Assembly (NCBI GenBank): GCA_934272845.1
Contig: CAKQSF010000009.1
Span: 1 to 64,000 of the forward strand
Origin: an uncultured Prevotella sp.
Lineage (GTDB): Bacteria > Bacteroidota > Bacteroidia > Bacteroidales > Bacteroidaceae
Length of the DNA stretch: 64,000 nt
Reading direction: 5' to 3'
The position numbers and the translations under genes are program-made. Below the pieces are notes generated by a model. It saw only the letters and a program-made list of their open reading frames with translations, searched no databases and was not told where the DNA came from. This document shows, piece after piece, positions 34,799-42,519 of this stretch (positions are counted from its first letter, which is position 1; each line of letters starts with the position of its first letter).

Positions 34799-35685
34799 TA
34801 TTTAGTACAGAGGTAGCCCAGTTTGTAGAATGAAAAAATATTTAAGTTTGGCGTAATACCAAGCAAATTGTGACGCATAACAGGGCGCATGATACGGAAA
34901 AGCAGTGCTACGAGCCACTTAATATGATACTTCTTTGCCGTTAATACCGCTCTGCCTACCCCCGTATATATCATCATTCGTCTTCCCAAAGCAGCCAATG
35001 TACGCATAGCGGCCTCTGTCTTGGCAAGGAATACTTCATTATTTTCCAGTCCACGGTGTAACAAAGGGTTGTCTATATGCAATATTTTTATGCCGTAACG
35101 TTTTAACACCACGCCATACAATGCATCCTCAAAGCCATATTCTTTGCAGTGTTCATCAAACGGCAGTCGCCTTGCCACATCTCCTTTTACACACAGGTTG
35201 AATGCCGTCACGTGCTGATACGGATGGCTTGAGCGTTCTTCCGCTGAGCGATGTCTGTCTGCAGCCTTCTCATAACGGTAGCGCAGCGATACCTCAGGTC
35301 GTGGCATTCTCGTGGCATGATGCAGTCCTCCCATTATGACCTGTGCGTCATTAGCCTGTTCTATGGCATCAAGCAGACGCCAAATGAACAATGGTGAGTC
35401 TACAGCCGCATCGCTGTCAAGGAACAATAGCCATTCGCCTTTCGCCTCACCTATAAGGAAATTGCGTATAGCAGCACGTCCTACGTTCTTTTCTCGCTTA
35501 ATATATCTACATCCAGGGAGTTCATTTATTCTCAGATTCGCTATCACGCTTACCTGGTCACGGCTTCCGTCGTCTGCCACTATTACCTCATACTGTACCC
35601 TTGCTACCATCAACTGCCTTTGCAATTCCGCAACGAGCGTAAAGCATTTATAGTCATGTGTTGGTATTAGTACTGACAGTTTCAT
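34795..35685 (-). CDS. Glycosyltransferase family 2
   Basis: A 296-residue GT2 enzyme. It begins LSVLIPTHDYKCFTLVAELQ and has VIVADDGSRDQVS near residue 40, NVGRAAIRNFL near 80 and FLDSDAAVDS near 98. The later motif EYGFEDALYG matches the acceptor-side ED motif of this group. Its start overlaps the preceding stop and its stop overlaps the next start, both by 4 bp, so translation is coupled. Confidence 0.88.
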   Translation of the reverse strand: MKLSVLIPTHDYKCFTLVAELQRQLMVARVQYEVIVADDGSRDQVSVIANLRINELPGCRYIKREKNVGRAAIRNFLIGEAKGEWLLFLDSDAAVDSPLFIWRLLDAIEQANDAQVIMGGLHHATRMPRPEVSLRYRYEKAADRHRSAEERSSHPYQHVTAFNLCVKGDVARRLPFDEHCKEYGFEDALYGVVLKRYGIKILHIDNPLLHRGLENNEVFLAKTEAAMRTLAALGRRMMIYTGVGRAVLTAKKYHIKWLVALLFRIMRPVMRHNLLGITPNLNIFSFYKLGYLCTKY

Positions 35686-36554
35686 ACGGCACCTCCTATC
35701 TGGTTCATCACGTCTTGGTTCACTCTGCGGCGCTCATCGTCCTTTATCCACCCCCATTTGTTGAAATAAAGGATAATGTTGACAATGTGTATGCGCAGCA
35801 ATCTCAGGCTTTTTCTTGAACCCCGTGTAAAAGTATGGTAAATTGAAGTACAGGGATAATATAGCGTTTTGTACTTCTGGTGCATTCTTCTTGTCATGTC
35901 TATGTCCTCGGCATACATGAAGAACTGCTCGTCAAAGAGTCCTACCTCGTCCAGTGCCGACATTCTCATGAACATAAAACAGCCTGACAGGTATGGAGCA
36001 TTGAGTATTTTAGAGAATCCTGATTGCTTCAACTCAAAGCGAGTGTTACGTCTGTTTATCAAGAACTGTGGCAAACAGAAACGTCCTAACAAGTCGAGTG
36101 GCGCAGGAAGCATCTTCGCCAGTCGCTGTATGTCACCGTTAGGATAGAGCACCTTGGGCATCATCTGACCCACGTCCTCATGCTTTTCCATGTAGTCTAT
36201 GAGTTTTGGTAGTACCTCTGGGCCAAACCATACGTCTGGATTGACTACAAGGTGGTACTTACTACCCTGTTTCTTCGCTTCTCTCAGCGCCACATTGTGT
36301 CCACCGCCATATCCATTATTCTCATGAGGCAGGTACACCAACTGGAAACCGTTTTCCACTTTCTGACGCAATTCTGGCTCACCCTTTAACACACGTTTGC
36401 CAAAGAGTTGTAGTTCCGCCTTTAGGTCAAGCATAGAGTCGGAATGGTCTACTATATAAATAGTCTGTACTGGCGAAGCGAAAAGGCTACGCAGCACAGG
36501 TTCAAAGTCTAAAAGATGATGGTTATATGTTACTATCGAGGCTGTTATAGTCAT
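35682..36554 (-). CDS. Glycosyltransferase family 2, rhamnosyltransferase-like
   Basis: A 290-residue GT2 protein. It starts ITASIVTYNHHLLDFEPVLRS, has YIVDHSDS near residue 33, NNGYGGGHNVAL near 80, and NPDVWFGP near 103, the layout of the WbbL/RfbF-like rhamnosyltransferase group. The C-terminal part contains YAEDIDMTRR and a basic KSLRLLRIHIVNIILYF membrane-associated helix. It is the first of five glycosyltransferase genes, so the set probably builds one repeat unit or a protein-linked glycan. No polymerase or flippase is adjacent. Confidence 0.87.
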   Translation of the reverse strand: MTITASIVTYNHHLLDFEPVLRSLFASPVQTIYIVDHSDSMLDLKAELQLFGKRVLKGEPELRQKVENGFQLVYLPHENNGYGGGHNVALREAKKQGSKYHLVVNPDVWFGPEVLPKLIDYMEKHEDVGQMMPKVLYPNGDIQRLAKMLPAPLDLLGRFCLPQFLINRRNTRFELKQSGFSKILNAPYLSGCFMFMRMSALDEVGLFDEQFFMYAEDIDMTRRMHQKYKTLYYPCTSIYHTFTRGSRKSLRLLRIHIVNIILYFNKWGWIKDDERRRVNQDVMNQIGGAV

Positions 36555-36616
36555 TGGTTTGGTTATTGCCAGCCGTGCATTTTTTGTGGTACACGACTAC
36601 ATTCGCCCGTTCCGCA

Positions 36617-37030
36617 TTATTTTCCAGAACAGTTAGGACACACGCCCTTCATTATGTATTCCACCTCAGCAGTAACAAATCCCTGCGGAAGTGTCACCAC
36701 AGGTATGATATAGTCTTCAAGGCAATAGGTTCTGCCACATACCGTACACGTAAAATGCACGTGGTTAAGATGATGATTTGACTCACATCGACATACACAA
36801 TATTTATGTTGTCCTGTTCCGTCATCTATCACATGCAACAGATGATGGTCAACGAAAAGACGTAAAGCGCGAAAGATACTAGACCTGTCCATCATTGGCA
36901 TCCATCTCTCCATGTCGGCGAGAGAAAACGTCTCTGACTGACCTTGCGCCTCCATCCATACGAGAATGCGCACCGCTGTTGGCTTTATGCCATGACGTTC
37001 CAGATGTTCCGCTACCTCGTTTTCCGTCAT
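36617..37030 (-). CDS. Fur-family transcriptional regulator
   Basis: A 137-residue protein with an N-terminal winged helix (residues about 1-75, including RHGIKPTAVRILVWMEAQG) and a C-terminal metal-binding dimerisation domain. The structural zinc site is seen as CTVCG near residue 97 and CPNCSGK at the end. The HHLNHVHFTC segment carries the regulatory-site histidines. Whether it senses iron, zinc or peroxide is not clear. It lies 62 bp upstream of the glycosyltransferase operon and may be cotranscribed with it. Confidence 0.88.
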   Translation of the reverse strand: MTENEVAEHLERHGIKPTAVRILVWMEAQGQSETFSLADMERWMPMMDRSSIFRALRLFVDHHLLHVIDDGTGQHKYCVCRCESNHHLNHVHFTCTVCGRTYCLEDYIIPVVTLPQGFVTAEVEYIMKGVCPNCSGK

Positions 37031-37084
37031 TTCCTATTTTGTTTGTACTATTTACTGTTTAGGTGGGTACTCCACTTGTGACTA

Positions 37085-37092
37085 CAAAGTTA
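37085..37092 (-). promoter_or_regulatory. -7 box of the Fur-family gene
   Basis: TAACTTTG on the minus strand, about 55 nt upstream of the start at 37030. No clear -33 box at the expected distance. Confidence 0.5.
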
Positions 37093-37157
37093 CTCATTTT
37101 TTTTCAAATACCATTACTTTATTATATTTTTTGTATAAAAGGTGGTTGTTTTTTATA

Positions 37158-38006
37158 TCACATGGTTATCTCCATGATGTATGCTTTGCCTGCTTCGAAC
37201 CTCACTGCTTTGCTGAGATTTACCGTCTGAGTGGTGCCATTCGCCGATACTTCAAGGGCATACATCTGTCTTAACATACCTTCACCGTCTGGTATTACGT
37301 TTGCTTCGAAATACGGATTGGCGGCTGTTGGCGGCATCATCGTTACCTTTCCGTTGGGCTTTCCCTGCGGTGTTATCACGCCATCGCTTATGGTACATGA
37401 GGTGTAACTGTCTCTTAGCCTCACCTGTGCGCCTGTTAAATCTACTTTACTGTTGCCACCAGCAGTCAATTTCACTCTCACCTTAGCCAACTGGTGTACG
37501 AATCTTAGACTTACAGCGTCTCTCTTCTTCGGATAATAAGTGTATTCTTCCTGCTCTGCCTTCATCACGTATGCCAGGCTTTCTGACTGGTCGCAGATGT
37601 CTACTGTGTTTTCCGTAGTCGGATTATTGATAATATTAGAATACCAAGCGTTAACAACATATCGTCCTGTCTTTCCCCATAACACCTGCGGTTCATAACT
37701 TCTCACGCTGCCGTTAGCGTTTAGTTCACACGCCATCTCTGTTGTTTCTTCTTCCGATAACGACGTTATCGCTACGCATATTTTGTCGCCAGCAGTCCAC
37801 GCACTGCCTACTGCGGTGCCGTCATCACTGTCTGTTACACGTGTTTTCATCGTGTAATCTTCGAATTCATTACGCACCGCGGTAATGCGCACTGGCAAAA
37901 CGCTTTCGGAAGACGATGCCTTCTCTGCCTCATCTTGTGTGCACGAAAATATCGACAACACAAAGAATAGCAGTGCATAGGTTATGTTAACAGGTTGTTT
38001 CTGCAT
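37158..38006 (-). CDS. Fimbrillin-family lipoprotein
   Basis: A 282-residue lipoprotein: the lipobox SIFSC gives a lipidated Cys22. The rest matches the fimbrillin-like family of Bacteroidota, with TRVTD, GSAWTAGDKICVAI near residue 68, VVNAWYSN near 119, LRFVHQLAKVRVKL near 165 and the terminal FEAGKAYIMEITM. Such proteins form type V pilus shafts or tips, or stay as surface lipoproteins. It sits 91 bp downstream of a second gene with a similar N-terminal domain fused to an amidase. Without a nearby mfa or fim assembly cluster, pilus assembly is uncertain. Confidence 0.82.
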   Translation of the reverse strand: MQKQPVNITYALLFFVLSIFSCTQDEAEKASSSESVLPVRITAVRNEFEDYTMKTRVTDSDDGTAVGSAWTAGDKICVAITSLSEEETTEMACELNANGSVRSYEPQVLWGKTGRYVVNAWYSNIINNPTTENTVDICDQSESLAYVMKAEQEEYTYYPKKRDAVSLRFVHQLAKVRVKLTAGGNSKVDLTGAQVRLRDSYTSCTISDGVITPQGKPNGKVTMMPPTAANPYFEANVIPDGEGMLRQMYALEVSANGTTQTVNLSKAVRFEAGKAYIMEITM

Positions 38007-38026
38007 ATTCAGTTATATAAATAAGG

Positions 38027-38059
38027 TGCAGGCTACGGCTATTATGTCCGTAGCCTGCA
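38027..38059 (-). terminator. Hairpin between the two fimbrillin-like genes
   Basis: TGCAGGCTACGG (38027-38038) pairs perfectly with CCGTAGCCTGCA (38048-38059). No U run follows on the minus strand, so it may be a weak terminator or a processing site that sets different levels of the two genes. Confidence 0.6.
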
Positions 38060-38097
38060 AGAAATAATAGTTATTTACAATACAGAGAGAATTCTTC

Positions 38098-40098
38098 TTA
38101 CTGTACATTGAACTCAAATGGTTTTACACCGTAGTACTCACGAAGCAGATAGAGCGTAAGTTTCTTCTGCGTTAGGTCGTATATTGATGTCCATTGCGTG
38201 TGGGAAGTAGGGTCTGAAATTTTAGGTGCCTGTGACACTTTATCAAGCAGGTGCAGCGTTTCGGCATTGGTAAGACTGAAGTTCTTGTCCCATAACGTGT
38301 ACTCCATGTCCTCGTATCTCTGTTTGCCATGGTCTGAATTGATGCCGTAAGGGGTATTCTTCATATAGTCGGATACGTAGAAGTTGGTTACGTAACGATA
38401 GCGGTCATTACCTGTCAGCACGTCTATCTTCCACGGATTGCCACTGATGTCATCGTTCTCGCTAACATATTCCACAATGGCATACTTGCCCTTGGCGTCT
38501 GCCATGAAGAAATGGAAACTGCCATCAGCGGGACTTACCATGTGCATATTATAGTTATTCAGCAACGCCACAGCCTCGTCTACGTCTGATGCCTTGTCAA
38601 GCAGCATGCGCATTGCCACAGACATATAGATGTTTGGCTTGCTTGCCTCGGTCTGTTTTGTTGGATTACCGTCCAGATGCAGCACTCCGAGGGCGAAACC
38701 GTCTTCGTTCACTCCGTCCATAAAGGCGTAAGGTGCAGCCATAAGCATTGAGAGGTCGGTCTTGCCGTCTCGATAGAAGCCTTTATTCATGCCTATCCAG
38801 TAACCGTCTACTACTGATACTGACTTCTTGCCGCCAGCAGGTGCTGTCTTCACCACTATGGCAGCGATGGCTGTCTCCTTGCCTTCTGTGTCCTTATGAC
38901 AGAAGTCGTAGTTACGTCCCATAACATAATTGCCTGTCGCTGTCTCTGTAGCGGCAAAGGCACTACAACCTGCGTCTATGCTCATCTCGCGGAGGTTAGA
39001 GGTTCTTACGTCGTAAAGGTTTGCTGCAACAAATCCTTGCAGTCCTGCCAGACTGGTAAACTGTGCCTGCAGGGCATCTTCTAGTTTATAGTCGGCAGTA
39101 TAGTCCATCTCGTATATTCTGCCTTGCTTGCCCTCAAGGTCCTTGAGAGAGTAAAGCATATCGAGTTTGCTCTTGTCGGTAATGTACTTTGCTGGGTTAT
39201 AGCCATTGGTGTTTCCTAACACCAATTCGCCTGGTTCCCAACCTACGATACTAAGACCTCCGAGGGTTACCTTGTCTTTTCCTACCACCAGTCGCAGTTC
39301 TGTTATCTTTCCCTTTTCATACTGTAGGTCGCGAGGGTGGGTGTAGACGTAGTCCTTTCCTTCTATCTCTATCTTGAGGGTGGTAATGCCGTCTTGCGGT
39401 ATCATCATTGACTGATACTGGAAATTCGGTCCTGTGCAACTCAGAGTGATGTCTTCTCTGTCGGAAGTTGCAGTGGCCGTCTGTGTAAAATAGTTTATCT
39501 CACCGCCTTTTGCCACGTTGCACAGTTTCACGCTTGTCACCTGTGGCGTTGCTCCACCCCACTGGTTATTGTACGTAAGATTAACGATGATACGCGACAT
39601 TACGTGCTCGAAGGCAAGGTTTACGGGGTCTGCAGATGATGTTATGCCTGTTCCGTTGTAGGCAATGAGCACGTCGCTCGTCTCGTTGTCATTTGGATCA
39701 ATGGTGTGTGGCACCTTGGTAAGGTCGGCTACTGGCGTGGCGTTGTGTGGATAAACACCTAAGAAGTAATGTTTCTCCACAGGATTTTTCCACAGCATCT
39801 GCGTCTCTGGCACCCAACTGCCTGCGGTGTAGGTGTTGACTATATTGTCCACCACGAGGTCTTCCCTCGCTGGCGCAGTGACACTTGCTCCTGCCCATGC
39901 GTAGACACTAACCTTGTCACCTTCTATAAAAATTGAATGGCCATCGTTAGGGTCTTGACCTACGCGCGTAAGTTCATGAATGTCGGTAGAAATAGTAAAG
40001 GTCTTAGCACTCTCACCCTGCGTTGCTTCATCGCAAGAACAACCAAAGAGTGACATCGTTGCGGCTAAGAATAGCATTCGGTAAACGTTCTTTGTCAT
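38098..40098 (-). CDS. Lipoprotein: fimbrillin-like domain fused to Ntn-type amide hydrolase
   Basis: A 666-residue lipoprotein from the ATG at 40098, with lipobox LFGC. The first part (to about residue 300) is fimbrillin-like: FIEGDKVSVYAWAG, HYFLGVYPHN, LAFEHVMSRIIVNL and YEKGKITELRLVV. Then comes a domain of the choloylglycine hydrolase/penicillin acylase clan: a Gly-Cys pair (Cys378; codon 38965-38967) starts CSAFAATETATGNYVMGRNYDF, with Arg and Asp 17 and 20 residues later. Enzymes of this clan use the Cys as nucleophile after removing everything before it; AAT-type members cut themselves at a Gly-Cys bond. The fimbrillin part could thus be a propeptide or a permanent anchor. The substrate may be a bile acid, acyl-homoserine lactone or other amide; it cannot be chosen by sequence. 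A longer in-frame start exists at 40140. Confidence 0.82.
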   Translation of the reverse strand: MTKNVYRMLFLAATMSLFGCSCDEATQGESAKTFTISTDIHELTRVGQDPNDGHSIFIEGDKVSVYAWAGASVTAPAREDLVVDNIVNTYTAGSWVPETQMLWKNPVEKHYFLGVYPHNATPVADLTKVPHTIDPNDNETSDVLIAYNGTGITSSADPVNLAFEHVMSRIIVNLTYNNQWGGATPQVTSVKLCNVAKGGEINYFTQTATATSDREDITLSCTGPNFQYQSMMIPQDGITTLKIEIEGKDYVYTHPRDLQYEKGKITELRLVVGKDKVTLGGLSIVGWEPGELVLGNTNGYNPAKYITDKSKLDMLYSLKDLEGKQGRIYEMDYTADYKLEDALQAQFTSLAGLQGFVAANLYDVRTSNLREMSIDAGCSAFAATETATGNYVMGRNYDFCHKDTEGKETAIAAIVVKTAPAGGKKSVSVVDGYWIGMNKGFYRDGKTDLSMLMAAPYAFMDGVNEDGFALGVLHLDGNPTKQTEASKPNIYMSVAMRMLLDKASDVDEAVALLNNYNMHMVSPADGSFHFFMADAKGKYAIVEYVSENDDISGNPWKIDVLTGNDRYRYVTNFYVSDYMKNTPYGINSDHGKQRYEDMEYTLWDKNFSLTNAETLHLLDKVSQAPKISDPTSHTQWTSIYDLTQKKLTLYLLREYYGVKPFEFNVQ

Positions 40099-40165
40099 AG
40101 TTTTAGTGTTATTATTGTTATTGTTTTGAATTATTTGCACCCGTGAAAAACATATTTTCGTAGTG

Positions 40166-40196
40166 CAAAACTAACAATATTTTTTTTTCATTACAA
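40166..40196 (-). promoter_or_regulatory. Promoter of the fimbrillin-amidase gene
   Basis: On the minus strand TTG (40196-40194) is followed after 20 bp by TAGTTTTG (40173-40166), a good Bacteroidota promoter. The start site would lie near 40160, about 60 nt before the ATG at 40098. Confidence 0.6.
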
Positions 40197-40220
40197 CACT
40201 AAACACTTCATCTACAACAA

Positions 40221-40302
40221 CTTTTGAGGATAGAACGTTGTATTTGCCGTTACAGCAAATGTCTCTTTTGTTGATAGAGCAAACTTTTGTTGATAGAGCA
40301 AA
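40221..40302 (-). promoter_or_regulatory. Three copies of a 19-bp direct repeat (possible operators)
   Basis: CTTTTGTTGATAGAGCAAA occurs twice in perfect tandem (40265-40283 and 40284-40302), and a degenerate copy sharing CTTTTG-x2-GATAGA lies at 40221-40239, 44 bp from the first. The tandem pair lies about 70 bp upstream of the promoter at 40166-40196 and touches the end of the AraC-type gene. AraC-family proteins commonly bind such direct repeats, so these are candidate activator sites. Confidence 0.6.
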
Positions 40303-40304
40303 AT

Positions 40305-41411
40305 CTATCTTCTCCATTTTGAGGGTGACGTACCCTCTTTCTCGGTAAATATCTTAGTAAAATAACTTAGCGACAAAAACCCTGATGCTTCAGACACCTC
40401 TGCCACTGTCATCTTCGGCGTTTTGCAGAGCAGTTGTTTAGCGTACTCTATGCGGTGGCTGGCTATCCACTCACGAAACGACATTTGGTAGGTCTTTTTT
40501 ATATAAGAGGAGAGATAAGTGCGGTTGGTGCCTAAGGTCACGGCAAGGTCTTCTATGGTCAGTCCCGGAGTGGTGAAGCCGTTACCTTCTAACCAGCCTT
40601 TCATGTTTTTCTCTATCGTAATATGGTAGGCAGGAGCGTTGTTTGCTGAAGGGGCACCTTCCTCTGTGGTATCACTTGCCTCCTCTACAGGGGCTGTCTC
40701 TAATATGCTCTCCACCTGTTCGTAGAAGAGCAGGTAGTTCATGTATGAACAATAGATGTACACATAGAACGGTATGGAGGAGAGTACCCAGAGAAAGACG
40801 TATTCATCGGGCAAGAAGGTGAGCAGTCCGCAACTCACTCCGTATATCAATGCCCACCAAGTAAGGATAGACATCCAGCGTATGTAGGCACCGATATCCT
40901 CAGAATGGCTGTCATCAAACAACCGTACAGCACGGTGATAGGTAACTATCACCATACGCGAAAGGTAGATACCATATGCCATAAGCCACACCGCCATGAG
41001 CAAAAGACCCATTTTTTGCCACACTCCATCGGGCAGAATGACGAAGACAAGGCTTGCAAGGACGGTGAAGAGCAGCCAGTGAAGAGTCTTACGTATTACC
41101 CTGCGACGTGTAAGATAGCATCGATCGAGCAGTATCATGAAGGCTGACGAAAACAACCAATAGTCAAGGAAATAGGTTGAAAGGTTCATCAGTATGGCGG
41201 CATCGGGATCATCCTGGCGCAGGCCGAAGAACAGGTGTACGGAGTAGTTGGCTGCCAACACCAGTATTGCACAACCCGTCAAGCGGCGCGAACGAAGATA
41301 TCCACCAAAGATTGGCTTCTCTGGTACACGGGCAACAAGGAAATAAATAGCGAAGAATAGCATTAATACTAATGCCACACCAAGTGAATAGTTATATAGG
41401 GTACAGTCCAT
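40305..41411 (-). CDS. Membrane-embedded AraC-family regulator
   Basis: The 368-residue protein has seven predicted membrane helices in residues about 8-230 and a C-terminal AraC-type DNA-binding domain (about 265-368) with LTIEDLAVTLGTNRTYLSSYIKK and the second helix-turn-helix VAEVSEASGFLSLSYFTKIF. A polar linker of about 35 residues joins them. It would sense a signal in or across the inner membrane and act on DNA directly, without a phosphorelay. It lies immediately upstream of the fimbrillin-amidase gene, and the intergenic 19-bp direct repeats are plausible binding sites. Confidence 0.87.
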   Translation of the reverse strand: MDCTLYNYSLGVALVLMLFFAIYFLVARVPEKPIFGGYLRSRRLTGCAILVLAANYSVHLFFGLRQDDPDAAILMNLSTYFLDYWLFSSAFMILLDRCYLTRRRVIRKTLHWLLFTVLASLVFVILPDGVWQKMGLLLMAVWLMAYGIYLSRMVIVTYHRAVRLFDDSHSEDIGAYIRWMSILTWWALIYGVSCGLLTFLPDEYVFLWVLSSIPFYVYIYCSYMNYLLFYEQVESILETAPVEEASDTTEEGAPSANNAPAYHITIEKNMKGWLEGNGFTTPGLTIEDLAVTLGTNRTYLSSYIKKTYQMSFREWIASHRIEYAKQLLCKTPKMTVAEVSEASGFLSLSYFTKIFTEKEGTSPSKWRR

Positions 41412-41431
41412 AAGTGTTCATTTTATTAGTG

Positions 41432-41439
41432 CAAAGGTA
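41432..41439 (-). promoter_or_regulatory. -7 box of the AraC-type gene
   Basis: TACCTTTG on the minus strand, 20 nt upstream of the ATG at 41411. The leader would be about 15 nt. Confidence 0.55.
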
Positions 41440-41504
41440 CTCATTTCTATTAACTTTACACTCGTTTCCTTCCATAAAATTTCACAAATATTTTGCGACT
41501 TGAA

Positions 41505-41717
41505 AAATGGTAAATTTCGGAAACGTTATAAAAGTGCCCTTTTCGCATCGTAATTTGGGCCTGATTACATCGTAATTTGTACCTGATTACATTGTGATTT
41601 GGGCCTAATTACACGACAATTTGCGCCAGGCAGTTTTTACGATTCATAATGCATTGACACACTTTAGGTTACGCAGTCACAACGAGTTAATAAAGAGAAA
41701 TGGTAAATTTTGGAAAA
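41505..41717. repeat. Dispersed repeat block with a 22-bp tandem array
   Basis: AAATGGTAAATTTCGGAAAC at 41505-41524 and a variant at 41698-41717 flank four 22-bp units starting at 41546, 41568, 41590 and 41612. The first unit begins CATCGTAATTTGGGCCTGAT. The flanking motif occurs again twice at 55158 and 55350, and the GCCTAATTAC motif at 55233 and 21651. No coding sequence is seen. Confidence 0.85.
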
Positions 41718-41782
41718 ACAACTTTTCCACTCTAACGTAAACAGAACAGGAAATGTTCGAGATATTGGTCATACTTCTATTT

Positions 41783-41892
41783 TAACACTAATAACCATTA
41801 ATCCAACATTAATCCAACGTTAACCTATCTCTGATGAGATGTTTTGGTCAACAAATGCAAAAGATAAAGTATTTATGAGAGATTAATGTTAC
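41783..41892. repeat. Degenerate ATTAATC inverted repeat
   Basis: ACCATTAATCCAACATTAATCC on the left (near 41796-41817) and TATGAGAGATTAATGTTAC on the right (41875-41893) match the two arms of the well-preserved inverted repeat at 54125-54262. Confidence 0.65.
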
Positions 41893-41954
41893 AAAAAAAA
41901 TGCGAAGCGCAATAATTAATCTTCTTAGGGCAACTATTCAGCGATAATTTAAGG

Positions 41955-42190
41955 GTGATTATATGCAAAGTACAGATAGAATTAGCCTGGAAGGCTATAC
42001 TATGAGTAACCGTGGGCGAAGCCTACGGATTTGGCATAGTATGGAAATATCAGCCTGGAGGGCTGTACACTACCAATAATGTACAGCCTTCCAGGCTGAG
42101 AATAGGGAGAGTACCTAAAATCCGTGGGCGATGCCCACGGTTACTCATAGTATTGGCTTCCAGCCAAAGAAGGTCTAACTCTTCTATGCC
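41955..42190. repeat. Nested palindromic repeat element, copy B
   Basis: Same architecture as copy A at 236-480: outer arms around 42000-42029 and 42121-42150, and an inner 18-bp stem (42051-42068 with 42081-42098, one mismatch). The left edge GCCTGGAAGGC and right edge GGCTTCCAGCC are conserved, as are the flanking words AGATAGA and GTCTAAC. The rest of the 41412-42519 gap holds other repeats and the RND promoter, but no gene. Confidence 0.85.
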
Positions 42191-42359
42191 GAGAAAGCGT
42201 GCATATAAGTAAAGACATTAATTGACGTAACCATTGCTGAATAGTTACTTCTTTAGGAAATAAATGTTACGAAAGAACAACACACTTGATATATCGCAAT
42301 TTTCATCTATAAAAATCGTTCCCCCTTTGTTAATTTTGCATAAAAACAAAAGAGGCTCG

Positions 42360-42390
42360 ATTGTATTATTAAATATAATGTGTAACTTTG
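42360..42390 (+). promoter_or_regulatory. Promoter of the RND efflux operon
   Basis: ATTG (42360-42363), 19 bp, then TAACTTTG (42383-42390). The leader to the start at 42520 would be about 120 nt. No regulator gene is adjacent. Confidence 0.7.
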
Positions 42391-42519
42391 CATCCGAAAA
42401 CGCAAGAAGACAAATTAGTTTTCCATAAACTAAGGGTAACAAATATCCTCGGGAAACAACCGAAAGTGGGAACATTACAAAGCAAAGATAATAAAAACAA
42501 TAATAAACAGGTATAAAAA

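Noticed and set aside
42012..42212. A 66-codon plus-strand reading frame
   Set aside because: It lies wholly within palindromic repeat copy B.
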